Part shown: piece by piece, positions 1 through 7,872 of the stretch | Position numbering within the stretch: the first letter of the stretch is position 1 | Layout: each line of letters begins with the position of its first letter | Origin: an uncultured Burkholderiales bacterium | GTDB lineage: Bacteria; Pseudomonadota; Gammaproteobacteria; Burkholderiales; Thiobacillaceae | Assembly: GCA_938038385.1 (NCBI GenBank) | Contig: CALHRD010000095.1 | Location: 1-32,610 of the forward strand | Direction of reading: 5' to 3' | Length of the DNA: 32,610 nt | Notes under the pieces: generated by a model | The model's database searches: none | Seen by the model: only the letters and a program-made list of their open reading frames with translations | Told to the model about the DNA's origin: nothing | Translations under genes and position numbers: made by a program

Positions 1-1
1 C

Positions 2-349
2 AACGACCAGGCCATTCGCGCCCTGGACGACATCGCCGTGCAGGCGGCGAAGGACCTGATGCTCGAGACCATAGACCAGCGCCTCCGGGAGATCGTCGGA
101 CGCAGCGCCGAGTGGCAGCAGATCGCCAAGCAGTTCCGCGACCAGGCCGCGGAGGCGGACCGGTGCGCGGCGGAGATCCGTCTGGAAAAGGCGCACAAGG
201 TGGCCGTCTCCCTGACCGAGAGCGTACACCTGCTACAGGACCTGCGCGCCAGCCTGAGTGACACCGACGACCCGGAGTTCGCCAGGAATGTCGCCAAGGC
301 GGTGGAGACACTGCAGAAACTGCGGGCCCAGATCGAGCGGGTGGCGTGA
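2..349 (+). CDS. C-terminal fragment of a helical/coiled-coil protein of the TIR-MoxR island
   Basis: The frame is open from the first bases of the window and ends at TGA 347-349, so only the last ~115 residues are visible and the true start lies upstream. A GTG at 38 could start a shorter protein but has no convincing ribosome binding site. The fragment has no recognisable catalytic motif. It is rich in Ala, Glu, Arg, Leu and Gln, with long runs expected to be helical (for example AEADRCAAEIRLEKAHKVAV), so a coiled-coil or helical bundle is likely. It ends 31 bases before the first TIR gene on the same strand, which suggests a shared operon. I do not recognise the family; it could be an adaptor or sensor subunit of the conflict system downstream. 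Confidence 0.6.
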   Translation, partial: NDQAIRALDDIAVQAAKDLMLETIDQRLREIVGRSAEWQQIAKQFRDQAAEADRCAAEIRLEKAHKVAVSLTESVHLLQDLRASLSDTDDPEFARNVAKAVETLQKLRAQIERVA

Positions 350-380
350 GGCTGCCAGGCGGCCGTCCCGCCACATCAGG

Positions 381-1592
381 ATGAGCGACATCTTCATCAG
401 CTACCGCCGCGCCGATGCCGGCTGGGCCGGCCGGCTGCTCGAGTGCCTGGAGGATCGTTTCGACGTCTTCTTCGACACCGAGGACATCGACAGCGGCGAC
501 CTCTTCCCGGAACGGATCGAGTCGGCCCTGGCGGCGTGCAGGGTCTGCTGCGTGGCCATCGGTCCCGAGTGGGGCAGGCCCAGACAGCTCAGGCGGCTGG
601 CCGATGCGCGCGACTGGGTCAGACAGGAGATCGTCGGCGTGCTCGGCCGGCCGCGGGTACGGGTGATCCCCCTGCTGCTGGGCGGGGCCAACATGCCCGA
701 GGAGGCGGCTCTGCCCGAACCGCTGCGCCCGCTATTGCAGCGCAACGCCTTCATCCTCAGCCACGACAAGTGGAAGAGCGACTGTGACGAGCTGATCCGG
801 CGCATGGAGGGCTGGCTCTCCACCCAGGCCCCGGAGGGTGCCGCGCGCGGTGAGCTACCGCCGGTATTGCCCTTCCTGTGCGACCGCGTGCCCCAGGAGG
901 ACGGGCTGGTGGACCAGCTGGCGGCCCAGGGGCACCGTCATCCCGTCTGCATCGTGCACGGCTATCTGCTGGAGGCGCACGAGGGCTTCCTCGATCGCCT
1001 CCGGCACCGACAATTCCTCGGCGACCTGTTCGGCTGCCGGGAGCTGGGGGTGGCGGTCTGCCGTCTGGAATGGAATCGCGAGGCGGCTGCTGCGGGGCTC
1101 TACCAGGACCTGCTCAAGCGGGCCCTGCGGCGCAACGTGCTCAAGCGCCTGACCGCCACCGAGGCCGACCTAAAGGCCCTGCTGGCGAATCCGGGACAAC
1201 CCCTGGTGCTCGTCATGCAGGTGTCCTGGGCCGACCTCCTGGCCTGCGGCGAGGGTTTCCTGCCCGGCGTCACCCAGGCCTGGCACGGCCTGTTTGCGGC
1301 GGGCGAGCCGGCCTGGCCCATGTTGCTGTGGATCAACGTCGCCTATGACAGCATGGACCAGGCGCTGGCCACGGACACCCTGCCGGGTGTCCTGCCCCGG
1401 CTGGGTCCCATCACCCAGGGCCATGTGCAGGAATGGCTGGGCCAGGACGACGTGCGCCGTTTCGCGCTCGGCCAGGAGGCGCAGGTCCTGGCCCTGACAC
1501 AGGACAGCAGCTGCTGCTTCGAGCCGGGCAAGCTGCACATGCAGGACTTTGCCGACCATGTGCGCCAAGTCCTGACCGGACGCCGGGCCTGA
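381..1592 (+). CDS. TIR domain protein with C-terminal inactive-STAND-like domain
   Basis: 403 residues from ATG 381. This start gives MSDIFISYRR, matching the N-termini of the three TIR paralogues downstream; the frame is open further upstream to 258, but that part is low-complexity Arg/Pro. Residues 1-145 form a TIR domain: FISYRR box, FDTEDI, and DWVRQE with Glu83 aligning to the catalytic glutamate of SARM1 (WVHKE), followed by VRVIPLLLGGANMP. NAD+ cleavage is therefore plausible. Residues ~158-400 (starting PPVLPFLCDRVPQEDGLVDQL) resemble the 'inactive STAND' domain of prokaryotic conflict proteins. The P-loop position reads VCIVHGYLLEAHEGF and has no GK[ST], so ATP binding is unlikely. 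No membrane span is seen. It sits between the coiled-coil fragment and the MoxR ATPase (35-bp gap). The TIR call is firm; the STAND-like call is from remembered family patterns. Confidence 0.88.
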   Translation: MSDIFISYRRADAGWAGRLLECLEDRFDVFFDTEDIDSGDLFPERIESALAACRVCCVAIGPEWGRPRQLRRLADARDWVRQEIVGVLGRPRVRVIPLLLGGANMPEEAALPEPLRPLLQRNAFILSHDKWKSDCDELIRRMEGWLSTQAPEGAARGELPPVLPFLCDRVPQEDGLVDQLAAQGHRHPVCIVHGYLLEAHEGFLDRLRHRQFLGDLFGCRELGVAVCRLEWNREAAAAGLYQDLLKRALRRNVLKRLTATEADLKALLANPGQPLVLVMQVSWADLLACGEGFLPGVTQAWHGLFAAGEPAWPMLLWINVAYDSMDQALATDTLPGVLPRLGPITQGHVQEWLGQDDVRRFALGQEAQVLALTQDSSCCFEPGKLHMQDFADHVRQVLTGRRA

Positions 1593-1627
1593 TCGGCAGG
1601 CATCGGACATGAACGAGGGATGATCCT

Positions 1628-2629
1628 ATGTACTACACACTCGACATCAGCGACATCCGGGACGTACCCAGCCAATCCGGACTGCCCCCAAGCGACCACC
1701 CTTCCGGCTACCGGCCCGACCCCGGCCTGGTGGACGCGGTCGACGTGGCCCTGGTGCTCAACAAACCCCTGTTGCTGACCGGCGAGCCCGGTACCGGCAA
1801 GACCCAGCTCGCCTACAGCGTCGCCTGGCAGCTGGCGGCGCGCGGCCAGCTCAACGTCGCCACCGACCGCCTGGAGAAGTTCGAGACCAAGTCCACCAGC
1901 CAGGCCATGGACCTGTTCTACACCTTCGACACGCTGCGTCGTTTCCAGGCCGCCCAGACCGGCGGCAGCACCAACAATGCCGACTATCTGAGCTTCAACG
2001 CCCTCGGACGCGCCCTGATCAACGCCCTGCCGCTGGATGCGGTGCGGGCCTGGTTGCCGCCGGGTTTCGTGCATGCGGGGCCGACACGCAGCGTTGTGTT
2101 GATCGACGAGATCGACAAGGCGCCGCGCGACTTCCCCAACGACCTGTTGAACGAGATCGAACAGATGTACTTCCGCGTGCCGGAACTGGGCAACGTGGCC
2201 ATCGGCGGACCCGGCGTCCTGGCCGAGACGTTGCGGCCCATCGTCTTCCTCACCAGCAATTCGGAGAAGAACCTGCCCGACCCCTTCCTACGCCGCTGCG
2301 TCTACTACCACATCCCCTTCCCGGACCGCGACCGCCTGCAGGAGATCCTACTCGCGCGCCTGACCCGTCTTGGGGCCACGGCAGGCCCCCTGCTGGAGGA
2401 GGCCCTCGCCTTTTTCCTCGATCTGCGCGAGGCACATGCCCTGCACCGTCGCATCTCCCCCGCCGAACTGATCCAGTGGCTGACCTGGATGTTGGCGGCC
2501 GGCGCCCGCCCCGAGCAGCGCCTGCGGGAGGCCAGACAGCTCGCCCTGGCCGGTCTCGGGGCCATCGTCAAGGACCCCGCCGACCAGCCCCAGGTACGCG
2601 CCCTGCTGGAAGACTTTCTCGCGGCCTGA
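1628..2629 (+). CDS. MoxR-type AAA+ ATPase
   Basis: 333 residues from ATG 1628, with GAGGGA about 8 bases upstream. Walker A is GEPGTGKT (residues ~56-63), Walker B is VVLIDEID (~157-164), and sensor 1 lies in VFLTSNSEKNLPDPFLRRC, which also supplies the arginine finger region. The C-terminal helical lid is present, and the length fits MoxR-like ATPases. MoxR proteins act as chaperone-like hexamers that remodel partners, usually a vWA-domain protein encoded next door. Here the next gene, 15 bases downstream, carries a CoxE-like N-terminus and a degenerate vWA-like domain. That pairing matches the MoxR-vWA unit of the ternary conflict systems described by Aravind and co-workers (from memory). 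It is likely co-transcribed with the TIR gene upstream. The ATPase call is secure; its exact role here is inferred. Confidence 0.9.
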   Translation: MYYTLDISDIRDVPSQSGLPPSDHPSGYRPDPGLVDAVDVALVLNKPLLLTGEPGTGKTQLAYSVAWQLAARGQLNVATDRLEKFETKSTSQAMDLFYTFDTLRRFQAAQTGGSTNNADYLSFNALGRALINALPLDAVRAWLPPGFVHAGPTRSVVLIDEIDKAPRDFPNDLLNEIEQMYFRVPELGNVAIGGPGVLAETLRPIVFLTSNSEKNLPDPFLRRCVYYHIPFPDRDRLQEILLARLTRLGATAGPLLEEALAFFLDLREAHALHRRISPAELIQWLTWMLAAGARPEQRLREARQLALAGLGAIVKDPADQPQVRALLEDFLAA

Positions 2630-2644
2630 CCGCCGCACCGCTCC

Positions 2645-5600
2645 ATGCCCCGCAACCGAGCACCTGAGCGCGACCTCGCCGATCTGGTCGAACGGCTGCG
2701 CTCCGCCGGCTTCAGGGTCGATACCCGCCAGTACCTGACGGCACACGAACTGCTGCTCGCCTGGGCCGCCCGCGGTCGACGTCTGGAAGACGACACCGCG
2801 GCTTTGATCTCGCATCTGGGTCCGGTGTTCTGCACCTCCGCCCGCGAGCAGGACCGCTTCGGCGACGTGGTGCGGGCCTGGCTCAGCCCGCCTCGACGGG
2901 AACGCCGCCGTCCGCTGCGTGAGCCAACACCGTTCCGTTCCTGGCGACATCGACGCTGGCTGTTGCCGTCGCTGCTCATCCTCCTGGCGGCCCTCGCCGC
3001 GGCCCTGCCGGCCTGGTGGTACGCCACCCAGCCGGTCCTGCTGCCGGGCAGGGTCTACACCCTCACGCCGGACGGGGCGCGCCTGCCGGCCGCGCAGGCC
3101 AGGCTCGACCTGGCCGGGACAACGGTGGTCGTGGACGCGACAGGCCGTTTCCAGCTCGAACTGCGCCGGCGTGACGGTCCGCAGGACCTGTCGGTGGAAT
3201 TGCCGGGCTACCGGGGCACGATCTACCGCGTGGACGCCGAGACCCCGCAGCCGCTGGAATTGTGGCTCTCGCCGCTGCCAGCCCTGCCGCCCGTGCCCCC
3301 TGCCACGACCGAGGCCCTGGTGACGTTCGGTGAACCGCGCGTCATCCACCATCCGCCCAGCCCGCCGAATCTCCTCGTCGAACGCGTGACCCCCTGGGGT
3401 CTGGCAATCCCATGGGGTGTCCTGACGGCCTTGGTCGCCTATGCGCTCTGGACCCTGGCCGAGTGGCTGCGTCGGACCCTGATCCTGCGCCGTCTGCCCG
3501 CGGACGGGCGTGCCGAACTCAAGACCCTGGTCACCGACCCGCCCGCGCCGCGTAGCCTGGACGACCGTGCCTTCCGCCGTCTGGCGGCCGATCTGCGGCG
3601 GCCGCGCGGCCAGGCCGCACGCGATCTGGACGTGAAAGCCAGCGTGCAGGCCACCATCCGCCGCAGTGGCCTGTTCCAGCCGGTCTGGAAGGCGCGCCAG
3701 GTCACGCCCGAGTATCTGGTGCTCATCGGCCGCCACGACCTGGAGGATCACCAGACTCGCCTGTACGACGAACTCATGCAGCGGCTGGCGGATCGCGGCG
3801 TGGCCCTCGATGTGCTGTATTTCCGCGACGATCCACGCCTGTGTCACCGCGAAGACGCGCGACCGGCTGCCCTGGGTGAGCTCGTGCAACAACACCACCG
3901 CGCGGTGCTGTTCCTTCACATGGAGGCCCAGCGCTGCTTCAACCCCATCAGCGGCGAGCCGGAACCCTGGCTGGAGGCCTGCACGGTCTGGTCGCGGCGG
4001 GTGCTGTTCACGCCCGTGCCGCCGGCGCACTGGACCCGGCACGAAAAGGCCCTGGCGGAGGCCGGTTGGCTGGTCCTGCCAGCGGGCGAGGCAGGACTTG
4101 CGGCCTATACCGGCATTGGCGAGGAATGGCGTATCGACAGCCTGTTCCCCGCAGCCTACGCGCGGCCCTATCCACCCTTGCTCACCGACACGCCGGGTCG
4201 CTGGCTGCTGCATAGCGCGCCGCCCGCACCAGTGGTCGAGAACCTGGTGCGGCAACTGCATGGCTACCTCGGCAAGGACGGCTTTGCCTGGCTGGCGGCC
4301 TGCGCCGTCTACCCGGAGGTGGCCTGGCCGCTCACCCTGCGCATGGCCGAGACCCTGCCCGAGCTCGCCCGGCGGCCCGAGCGGGTGGCGGCGTTGCTGC
4401 CGGCGCTGGCCAGACTGCCCTGGTTCCGCCACGGGGCCATGCCTGACTGGCTGCGCCTGACCCTGATCAGCCTGCTCACCCCGGCGCAGAAGCACGTCGT
4501 GCATCGCTCGCTGGAAGCCCTGTTGGAGCGCGCAGCGGATGCGATGCTGGCCGGACGGCGCGCGCCCGGCCTCAATATCGCGGCCTGGATCGGCCCCATG
4601 GACGTGCTGCGCACCGAGCCGGCCGGCAGCCCGCTGCGCGATACGGTGTTCATCGGCTACCTGTCCGGGGTGAATCTGGACGCGCTATCGCTGCTGGCAC
4701 CTTCCAGCCTGGGCAGGCTGTTTCGCCGACTCCACCCGCTGCCGGCAGGGCGAAGAACCCTCGGTGCCGCGGGCGGCTGGTTGCGCCGCATGCTGGGTCG
4801 ACTGCGCGGCTGGCTGCTCGATCGGCCCGCCCTCGGTCGCAGCATGATCGCCGGTGCACTGGGCCTGGCGGTTACCGGCCTGCTGGCGACCCTGCTCACG
4901 CGCACGGTGGAACAGACCCTGGCCCCCCAACCCGGTGAATTCACCGCCATGGCCCTGTCGCAGGACGGCCGGCGGCTTGCCGCCGCCTCCACGGACAGCC
5001 TCGGCCGGATCTGGGACGTGACGGGCGGCGCCCCGGTGGTGCTGGAGGGCCATGGCGGCGGCGTGGCCGACATCGCCTTCAGTCCCGACGGCAGCCGCGT
5101 GGCCACCGCCTCGGAGGATGGCAGTGCCAAGCTTTGGGACGCCGCCAGCGGCAGCTTGCTTCACGTCCTGCAACACGAGGGACCGGTCGGCGCCGTCGCC
5201 TTCAGCCCGGACGGCAACCGGGTGGCCACGGGCGCTGCGGACGGTACGGTCAGGCTCTGGGCCACGGCGAACGGCAGCGAACTGACTCGGGTGGATGCCG
5301 GCAGGCCGGTCGCCTCGGTACGCTTCGTCCCCGACGGCAGCCAGCTCGTCACCGAAGCGCGCGGCGAGGGCTGGCAACAGTGGCGCCTGGAGGCTGCGGG
5401 CCTGCGTACGCTGGCGGTGGTGCCGGCGGCCGGCATCGCCGGGCTTCGTTTCAGCCCCGACGGGTCGCGCCTGGTGACGGTGTCAAGCGCTGGCCCGGTC
5501 CAGGTGCTGGCCACGTCGGACCGCCGTGTGCTGGCCACCCTCGGCGCACGGGACGCACCAGCGGCGGACGCCGCCTTCAGCCCGGACGGCAGGTGGGTGG

Positions 5601-6274
5601 TGACCGCCGGTGAGGATGGGGTGGTACGCCTGTGGGAGGCCGGCAGCGGCCGCCTCCTGGCGAGCCTGCCGGGCGATGGTCGTCCCCTGCGTCAGGCCCT
5701 CATCGGCCCTGACGGGGCATCGCTCATCACCCTGGGTTCAGACCGGGTATTGAGCTGGCCCCTGCGCAGCAAGCCGCCCGCAATACGCCCTCCCGAGCAG
5801 AAGACAGCCGATGTCCGGCTGCCCGACAGGCAGGCCCTGGTCATCACGCCGCGTGTCGTGGGGCTGCGCCTGGATATGGCGGAGAAGACCCTGGCCGGGG
5901 CTGGCCTCAGGATGGGACCGGTCGCCACCCAGACCCTGGACGGCCGCATGCCCCCGGGGACCATCATCGGCCAGTCGCCGCAGCCGGGAGCCCAGGTGGC
6001 GCGCGGCAGCGCCGTCAGCCTGCAGGTTCAGGGGGTGCCCGTGACCGCGCAGAAAGCAACAGTGGGCTGGTGCTGCATCATCGCGGATCAGACCAGCCAG
6101 CGCCAGCAGCCCGGCGGCGTGTTCCCCATGGATGTGAAGGAATGCCAGAGTCGGGGTGGCCTATATTACGAGGACGAAGTTCGTGCCCGGGAGGAGTGTG
6201 CACGCTTCGCCGGTCTTGGCCGGGACAACGTCGCACCCACCGCGCCGGCGCAACTGCGCCTGCAGGCGTATTGA
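2645..6274 (+). CDS. Membrane protein with CoxE-like/degenerate vWA, WD40 propeller and PASTA domain
   Basis: 1209 residues from ATG 2645, 15 bases after the MoxR gene. Residues 1-82 form a helical domain (LVERLRSAGFRVDTRQYLTA...) like the N-terminus of CoxE-type vWA proteins. A membrane span at ~105-126 is followed by a beta domain (~130-210), a Pro-rich linker and a second span (~250-272). Residues ~350-495 look vWA-like (PEYLVLIGRHDLEDHQ, GVALDVLYFRDDP) but lack the DxSxS MIDAS motif. A helical region (~530-690) leads to a third span (~733-752). Seven WD40 blades follow (~761-1040; FSPDG...LWD signatures), then a PASTA domain (~1064-1130) and a tail with WCC, C1167 and C1185. This predicts a cytoplasmic vWA region facing MoxR and an exported propeller plus PASTA, the latter a fold that often binds peptidoglycan. 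It probably transmits envelope signals to the ATPase; this is inference. Confidence 0.85.
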   Translation: MPRNRAPERDLADLVERLRSAGFRVDTRQYLTAHELLLAWAARGRRLEDDTAALISHLGPVFCTSAREQDRFGDVVRAWLSPPRRERRRPLREPTPFRSWRHRRWLLPSLLILLAALAAALPAWWYATQPVLLPGRVYTLTPDGARLPAAQARLDLAGTTVVVDATGRFQLELRRRDGPQDLSVELPGYRGTIYRVDAETPQPLELWLSPLPALPPVPPATTEALVTFGEPRVIHHPPSPPNLLVERVTPWGLAIPWGVLTALVAYALWTLAEWLRRTLILRRLPADGRAELKTLVTDPPAPRSLDDRAFRRLAADLRRPRGQAARDLDVKASVQATIRRSGLFQPVWKARQVTPEYLVLIGRHDLEDHQTRLYDELMQRLADRGVALDVLYFRDDPRLCHREDARPAALGELVQQHHRAVLFLHMEAQRCFNPISGEPEPWLEACTVWSRRVLFTPVPPAHWTRHEKALAEAGWLVLPAGEAGLAAYTGIGEEWRIDSLFPAAYARPYPPLLTDTPGRWLLHSAPPAPVVENLVRQLHGYLGKDGFAWLAACAVYPEVAWPLTLRMAETLPELARRPERVAALLPALARLPWFRHGAMPDWLRLTLISLLTPAQKHVVHRSLEALLERAADAMLAGRRAPGLNIAAWIGPMDVLRTEPAGSPLRDTVFIGYLSGVNLDALSLLAPSSLGRLFRRLHPLPAGRRTLGAAGGWLRRMLGRLRGWLLDRPALGRSMIAGALGLAVTGLLATLLTRTVEQTLAPQPGEFTAMALSQDGRRLAAASTDSLGRIWDVTGGAPVVLEGHGGGVADIAFSPDGSRVATASEDGSAKLWDAASGSLLHVLQHEGPVGAVAFSPDGNRVATGAADGTVRLWATANGSELTRVDAGRPVASVRFVPDGSQLVTEARGEGWQQWRLEAAGLRTLAVVPAAGIAGLRFSPDGSRLVTVSSAGPVQVLATSDRRVLATLGARDAPAADAAFSPDGRWVVTAGEDGVVRLWEAGSGRLLASLPGDGRPLRQALIGPDGASLITLGSDRVLSWPLRSKPPAIRPPEQKTADVRLPDRQALVITPRVVGLRLDMAEKTLAGAGLRMGPVATQTLDGRMPPGTIIGQSPQPGAQVARGSAVSLQVQGVPVTAQKATVGWCCIIADQTSQRQQPGGVFPMDVKECQSRGGLYYEDEVRAREECARFAGLGRDNVAPTAPAQLRLQAY

Positions 6275-6372
6275 TGGCCTGCCGCCACGATGGCATTGAC
6301 CCTACGGTCTGGGCGTGGAATGGTTGCTGCGTCCGAGTCCGGTAGGCCGCCGGCATGAACCAGGAGACGAAC

Positions 6373-7860
6373 ATGAAGGGCATGTTCATCAGCTATCGCA
6401 GGGTGGATGCGGCCGGCCACGCCGGCAGGCTGTTCGACCGGCTGGCGGCCCACTTCGGCAAGGACGCCGTCTTCATGGACGTCGAGGGGATCGAGGCCGG
6501 CGTCGACTTCGTCGAGGTCATCGAGCAGGCCGTGGGCGGCTGTGCCGTGCTGCTCGCGGTCATCGGCCGTAGCTGGCTGACCTGCATGGACGAGCAGGGT
6601 CGGCGGCGGCTGGACGACCCGCAGGATTTCATCCGCCTGGAGATCGGCAGCGCCCTGGCGCGCAAGGTGCGGGTCGTGCCGGTCCTGGTGGAAGGGGCGC
6701 TGATGCCGCCGGTCGAGACCCTGCCCGAGGACCTGCGTCCCCTGGCCCGGCGCCAGGCGGTGGAGTTGCGCGACAGCCGCTGGGACAGCGATGTGGAGGC
6801 CCTGATCGCCGTGCTGGAGCGGATCCTGGCCATGGAACGGTCCCCCGCCCAGGCCACGCCGCCCGGCCAGCAGCGTATTCCGACCCAGGCGGGGCAGGGT
6901 GGCAGTCCGGTCCGGCGCAATCCCACCGCCTGGCTGGGTGGTGCCCTCGCCCTGATAGCCGCGGTGCTCGTGGCGGCATATCTGCTCAGGCCCGTGACGG
7001 CAGGGCGGGGCGCGGAGGATGCGGCAGCCGGGATCGAGACCGGAGCGGCTTCCCCTACCGCGCAAACCCGTGGCGCGCAGCCTGCCGCGGAGACGTCCAT
7101 AGCCGTGCCGGCCACGCAGGCGTCCCGGCCCGAACCAGCGGCGCCGCCCGACGAGGGGATGACGAGGGCGGCCATACCGGCTGCGCCGAGCGGCGTGCAG
7201 ACGCCACCGAAGGCCCAGGCCGACATCCGTCGTGCGGGACCTCAGGCTGCCCCGGACCCTGCCCGCGCGACAGCCGCCGCCGTGCCCCGTTTACCCGAAG
7301 CGTCCACCGAGATGGCGCAGGCGGCACCGCCGCCCGAAACACCCGTCAGTCCCGGCAGCACGACCCAGACCGTCATGAGCCAGCCGCCTGACCCGACGCC
7401 CCCGCCGCGGATCATCGCCGTTCTGGCCCGTGGTGAACCCAGCCGTCGGGATTTCTGGGCGGGAGAATCGACCCAGACCTACAGCGCCAAGATGGCCGCC
7501 CTTTACGGCGAGACTCTGCAGGAGCTGGCCACCGCCGGGGTCATGGTCAGGGCACGATCCAGCGGCGAATCGGTGTTGGCCCTGATGGAGGGCATACCCG
7601 CTGCCCGGCGTCAGGTCTGTGACGGCACGGGCGCGGCCGTCGTCTATGTGGCTCAGGCACAGGAGGGCTTCAGTATCTCGCGCACCGAGAGCGCCTATTG
7701 GCCTGAGCTCCGCCTGGCTGCCTTCCCCTGCGACCGCGACCGGTTGTACACGAACAGGTACGGCCTCTCCCCTCGTCGCGGCGATGCCTTCCCGTTCGCC
7801 AAGGACATGGGCGAGGCCATGCTGGGTTTCGCGCGCGACAGCCGGCATCTGCTGCCGTGA
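6373..7860 (+). CDS. Transmembrane TIR protein with novel exported C-terminal domain
   Basis: 495 residues from ATG 6373. That start is preceded by CAGGAG at good spacing and gives MKGMFISYRR like the paralogues; an in-frame ATG at 6355 lacks a site. Residues 1-150 form a TIR domain with FISYRR, FMDVEGIEAG, DFIRLE (Glu90 at the SARM1 catalytic position) and VRVVPVLVEGALMP. A single membrane span (~185-205, AWLGGALALIAAVLVAAYLL) is preceded by Arg residues, predicting a cytoplasmic N-terminus. A Pro/Ala-rich linker of about 140 residues, suited to crossing periplasm or cell wall, ends in a compact domain (~346-495) that I do not recognise. That domain has two cysteines (RQVCDG, FPCDRD) that could form a disulfide. 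It starts 98 bases after the WD40 gene. The TIR and topology calls are firm; a sensor role for the tail is inferred. Confidence 0.87.
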   Translation: MKGMFISYRRVDAAGHAGRLFDRLAAHFGKDAVFMDVEGIEAGVDFVEVIEQAVGGCAVLLAVIGRSWLTCMDEQGRRRLDDPQDFIRLEIGSALARKVRVVPVLVEGALMPPVETLPEDLRPLARRQAVELRDSRWDSDVEALIAVLERILAMERSPAQATPPGQQRIPTQAGQGGSPVRRNPTAWLGGALALIAAVLVAAYLLRPVTAGRGAEDAAAGIETGAASPTAQTRGAQPAAETSIAVPATQASRPEPAAPPDEGMTRAAIPAAPSGVQTPPKAQADIRRAGPQAAPDPARATAAAVPRLPEASTEMAQAAPPPETPVSPGSTTQTVMSQPPDPTPPPRIIAVLARGEPSRRDFWAGESTQTYSAKMAALYGETLQELATAGVMVRARSSGESVLALMEGIPAARRQVCDGTGAAVVYVAQAQEGFSISRTESAYWPELRLAAFPCDRDRLYTNRYGLSPRRGDAFPFAKDMGEAMLGFARDSRHLLP

Positions 7861-7872
7861 ACGATTGAGGCC

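Noticed and set aside
258-380. Upstream extension of the first TIR gene
   Set aside because: The extra residues are Arg/Pro-rich shadow of the preceding gene; the paralogues all start right at the FISYRR box.
2348-4504. 718-codon open frame on the minus strand
   Set aside because: It lies opposite the well-supported MoxR and WD40 genes, has Arg/Gly/Gln-rich composition and no recognisable motif; long antisense frames are common in GC-rich DNA.
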